Positions 6,250-7,847 of a stretch of 7,847 nt of DNA are shown here, piece after piece (positions within the stretch are counted from its first letter, which is position 1; each line of letters starts with the position of its first letter). Below the pieces are notes generated by a model that ran no database searches, was not told where the DNA came from, and saw only the letters and a program-made list of their open reading frames with translations. The translations under genes were made by a program, and so were the position numbers. This DNA comes from Eubacteriales bacterium (lineage in GTDB: Bacteria; Bacillota; Clostridia; Oscillospirales; CAG-382), in NCBI GenBank assembly GCA_028701715.1, contig JAQVQF010000113.1:1-7847 (forward strand), written 5' to 3'.

Positions 6250-7278
6250 TTATGCTTTCCCCCTTGCGATTTCCACCATCGCTTTCGCTCTGCCGAATTC
6301 CGCATTGGCGGGATATTCGCAACCGGTGGCGAGAATAAACCCGCTCCCGCCCATTTCGGCTATCTGTGTTTTACAGAGGCTTTCCCATTCATCGTCCGTG
6401 CCGAACACGGCGTTGGTGGGCGGCACACAGCCGACAAGCGTTGTTTTATCGCCGTATTTTGCCTTGCATTCACAAAAATTCGCGCAGTCGTCGGGCGGAT
6501 ACAGGAACGAAATCCCGTCGGGCTGCATATACTCTATCTGCGCGTCGAAATATATCTTCTGTCCGCAGTTGTGTATTAATACCTTTTTGCCCTTTTTTCT
6601 TATCGTTTCGGCGAGCATGCGGGATTGCTCTCCTTCAGCTTCGCGCCACATATTCTTTGACATTATCGAACCCGAGGCGAAAAGCGTGTCAAGCATGACA
6701 CCGTCGACTCCCGTATCGCAGACGGCCTCGGTATATTCGGCAAGCGTTTGAGTTACCTCATTGCAAGCGGCGGCGACCTTTTCGGAGCAGTCGTACATAT
6801 CCATGAACATATCCTGCTGTCCGCGGCACATCGACAAAGTTCCGAGAGGGCCGAAAACAAAGGCGAACACCGGCATTTCGCCGCCTATCTCATTCACGAT
6901 AAGACGGCAAACCTCGACATAAAACCTCATCCTGTCCGAAGTCTTCCAGTCAACCCTGACTATTTTTCCGTAATCGTCCGTCGTTTTTATTAGCTGATTT
7001 GAATAATCGGGATGCGGAGCTTCGTTTTCCGGAAACAACACCCTCTGCCCCCATGCAGAACATTCCACCGAAAGGTCGGTGAGCACCGTCAGACAGTCGA
7101 GGTCAAACTGACGCGCAGCTTTTACAAAGGAATCGGCACAGCTTTTTGCGTCGGTCGACCAAACGGGATATGAAACGCCCGTAAGCCTGCGCGTTATCCC
7201 GCAAAGCAGCGGCGACACGGGGGTAATGCCCGTGCTTTCATGCTTCAGAGTTTTTTCTATAAGCTCTCTTTTGTTCAT
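6250..7278 (-). CDS. UroD-fold corrinoid-dependent methyltransferase (MtaA/CmuA-like)
   Basis: This 342-residue TIM-barrel protein belongs to the uroporphyrinogen decarboxylase superfamily, in the branch that moves methyl groups to or from a corrinoid protein. The zinc/thiol-activation ligands of that branch are present: His236 and Cys238 in LIHNCGQ, and Cys320 in ATGCEYP. True UroD's N-terminal RQAGR-type motif is absent, so haem synthesis is not the role. Further family features are VFGPLGT (141-147) and GVDGVMLDT (190-198). It overlaps the corrinoid-protein gene by ATGA with only a weak ribosome site, so the two are probably translated together and work as a pair. Methyl donors and acceptors in this family include methanol, methylated aromatics, methylamines, thiols and folate; nothing here identifies which. 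It may act as the substrate:corrinoid or the corrinoid:acceptor enzyme. Position just before thyA-folA hints at folate as partner, as an inference. Confidence 0.88.
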   Translation of the reverse strand: MNKRELIEKTLKHESTGITPVSPLLCGITRRLTGVSYPVWSTDAKSCADSFVKAARQFDLDCLTVLTDLSVECSAWGQRVLFPENEAPHPDYSNQLIKTTDDYGKIVRVDWKTSDRMRFYVEVCRLIVNEIGGEMPVFAFVFGPLGTLSMCRGQQDMFMDMYDCSEKVAAACNEVTQTLAEYTEAVCDTGVDGVMLDTLFASGSIMSKNMWREAEGEQSRMLAETIRKKGKKVLIHNCGQKIYFDAQIEYMQPDGISFLYPPDDCANFCECKAKYGDKTTLVGCVPPTNAVFGTDDEWESLCKTQIAEMGGSGFILATGCEYPANAEFGRAKAMVEIARGKA

Positions 7279-7847
7279 ATTTTTATAAATCCGACAGCTG
7301 CATCGGCAGCGGTCGCGGCGTCCGGAGTATATATATCCGCTCCTATTTCCCTGCAGAAATCCGCGTTGAGCGGCGCTCCGCCTATCATTATCTTAACTTT
7401 TTCGCGTATTCCCGCTTTAACTGCCTCGTCCACGACGTTTTTCATCTCATACATTGTGGAGGTCAAAAGCGCCGAACAGCAGATAATGTCGGCGTTTTCG
7501 TTTATCGCCTCCTGAACAAACCTTTCGGCGGGGACGCTGACGCCGAGGTCCTTTACCTCAAGCCCCTTGCCTTCCATCATTATTTTTACGAGATTTTTGC
7601 CTATATCATGCAAGTCGCCCTTGACCGTTCCTATGATAACCTTGCCTTTTGCTTTCGATCCTTCGGAAGCAAGCTGCGGTTTTAAGAGCGCCGTCGCCCT
7701 GTTCATGGCTCTCGCGGCGACCAGAACCTCCGGGACATAAATTTCGTTGTCCCTGAATCTGACGCCTATAACCGACATTGCCGTAAGCAGGCCTTTTTCA
7801 AGAATATCCTGTGCATTTTCTCCGTTTTCAAGCGCCTGAGCGGTGAG
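7275..7847 (-). CDS. Corrinoid (B12)-binding methyl-carrier protein, N-terminus cut by window edge
   Basis: The reading frame is open to the right edge. The ATG at 7778 is internal, because 23 codons upstream of it (to 7847) continue the family's helical cap: ALENGENAQDILEKGLLTA. About 190 residues are visible of the usual ~210. The cap ends with IYVPEVLVAARAMN. The cobalamin-binding domain follows with the histidine box GDLHDIG (His codon at 7608-7610), which supplies the lower cobalt ligand. The SALLTST (S-x-L) and GGAPLN (GG) motifs hold the nucleotide tail. Homologues are MtaC, MtbC, MttC and the corrinoid proteins of acetogen O-demethylases. They carry a methyl group between two methyltransferases. 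The stop overlaps the methyltransferase start by ATGA, indicating a functional pair. The upstream partner, if any, is outside the window. Confidence 0.93.
   Translation of the reverse strand, partial: LTAQALENGENAQDILEKGLLTAMSVIGVRFRDNEIYVPEVLVAARAMNRATALLKPQLASEGSKAKGKVIIGTVKGDLHDIGKNLVKIMMEGKGLEVKDLGVSVPAERFVQEAINENADIICCSALLTSTMYEMKNVVDEAVKAGIREKVKIMIGGAPLNADFCREIGADIYTPDAATAADAAVGFIKI

Noticed and set aside
6249..6305. N-terminal extension of thyA starting at the ATG at 6305
   Set aside because: It would overlap the methyltransferase by about 56 bp and add a Lys/Arg/Trp-rich stretch not found in ThyA. The ATG at 6248 has a strong ribosome site and fits family length.
5941..6579. Plus-strand open frame of 212 codons spanning the thyA-methyltransferase junction
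   Set aside because: It is antisense to two strongly supported genes, and no motif or convincing start signal is visible.
6250..7278. Calling the UroD-fold protein a haem-pathway uroporphyrinogen decarboxylase (hemE)
   Set aside because: The N-terminal RQAGR-type motif is missing, while the HxC...C zinc ligands and an adjacent corrinoid protein are present.
7275..7778. Treating the corrinoid protein as complete with its start at the ATG at 7778
   Set aside because: The frame stays open to the window edge, and the upstream 23 codons match the helical cap expected in this family, so that Met is internal.

Overview
All genes in this 7.8 kb window lie on the minus strand, so biological order runs from high to low coordinates. 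The organism is most likely an anaerobic, Clostridia-type Firmicute of medium GC. The evidence is strong purine-rich ribosome sites (TAAGGAG, GAAAGGG, AAGGGGG), one TTG start, a thymidylate synthase of the short Bacillus subtilis ThyA type, and a corrinoid methyltransferase pair typical of anaerobes. The lineage is an inference from style, not from a marker gene.

First block (7847 down to 4883): a corrinoid-binding protein whose N-terminus is cut by the window edge overlaps by 4 bp (ATGA) with a UroD-fold, MtaA-like methyltransferase. Its stop codon lies 1 nt before the start of thymidylate synthase (thyA), which is followed after 22 nt by dihydrofolate reductase (folA). This looks like one transcription unit joining corrinoid methyl transfer to the dTMP/tetrahydrofolate cycle. 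A 208-bp gap (4675-4882) follows, holding two weak hairpins, a possible promoter and six tandem 7-bp repeats that run up to the next gene's ribosome site.

Second block (4674 down to 161): a 717-residue membrane protein with a CvpA-like N-terminal bundle and a very large soluble part, then a PHP-domain phosphoesterase/exoribonuclease-like protein with a TTG start, then NADP-dependent 6-phosphogluconate dehydrogenase, with tight or overlapping joints (12-nt gap, then ATGA overlap). After it comes an AT-rich interval with a perfect 12-bp stem, a 15-bp palindrome containing an extended -10 element, and a good ribosome site leading to a gene of which only eight codons are visible at the left edge.

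Most of the window is housekeeping metabolism. I found no CRISPR array, transposon, tRNA, rRNA, toxin-antitoxin or recognisable defence system. The points worth a second look are the link of corrinoid methyl transfer with thyA-folA, a DHFR lacking the usual NADPH 2'-phosphate-binding residues, the oversized CvpA-like protein, and the heptamer repeat next to its ribosome site.
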